The translations under genes were made by a program, and so were the position numbers. The notes under the pieces were generated by a model. That model ran no database searches, was not told where the DNA came from, and saw only the letters and a list, made by a program, of their open reading frames with translations. Shown piece by piece: positions 7,228 to 7,238 of a stretch of DNA of 7,238 nt. Numbering within the stretch: position 1 is the stretch's first letter; the number at the start of each line of letters is the position of its first letter. This DNA is from an uncultured Flavobacteriaceae bacterium (GTDB taxonomy: Bacteria; Bacteroidota; Bacteroidia; Flavobacteriales; Flavobacteriaceae): positions 1 to 7,238 of the forward strand of contig CAJWFY010000073.1 in assembly GCA_913031655.1 (NCBI GenBank), in the 5' to 3' direction.

Positions 7228-7238
7228 AAAATATATTA

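Overview
This window comes from an AT-rich, gene-dense genome of the phylum Bacteroidetes (Bacteroidota), most probably a marine member of the Flavobacteriia with a compact genome. The evidence is the protein sequences (flavobacterial-type FtsY, RimO, BshC and GuaA), the lack of Shine-Dalgarno sites before most starts, a TAnnTTTG promoter element, and the strong bias to A/T-ending codons. The assignment is by recognition only; no database was searched.

Every gene reads on the minus strand, so transcription runs from high to low coordinates. In that order the layout is: a rho-independent terminator at 7201-7227, probably closing an upstream gene outside the window; a Bacteroidetes-type promoter that overlaps this terminator; ftsY (signal recognition particle receptor); rimO (methylthiotransferase of ribosomal protein S12); bshC (last step of bacillithiol synthesis, with a TTG start); guaA (GMP synthase); a secreted LysM plus periplasmic-binding-protein-like protein; and the first 21 codons of an OsmC-family gene that runs off the left edge of the window. 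Gaps between genes are 10, 54 and 44 bases, followed by two overlaps of 1 and 11 bases. No gap is longer than about 70 bases and no internal terminator was seen, so a single leftward transcription unit from ftsY to osmC is plausible but unproven.

The genes are mostly housekeeping. ftsY and rimO serve membrane protein targeting and ribosome maturation. bshC and the OsmC-family gene both belong to low-molecular-weight thiol and peroxide chemistry. guaA makes GMP. The LysM protein is probably a periplasmic, cell-wall-associated factor of unknown ligand. Three gene boundaries need care: bshC starts at TTG, guaA starts at an ATG two codons inside its longest open frame, and the LysM gene most likely starts at an ATG overlapping the guaA stop codon.

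I found no mobile element, CRISPR array, RNA gene, phage gene or defence system, and nothing that I would call an undescribed system. The points most worth a second look are the terminator/promoter overlap before ftsY, the TTG start of bshC, the unusual linker inserted in FtsY, the altered LysM motif, and the partial OsmC gene at the edge.
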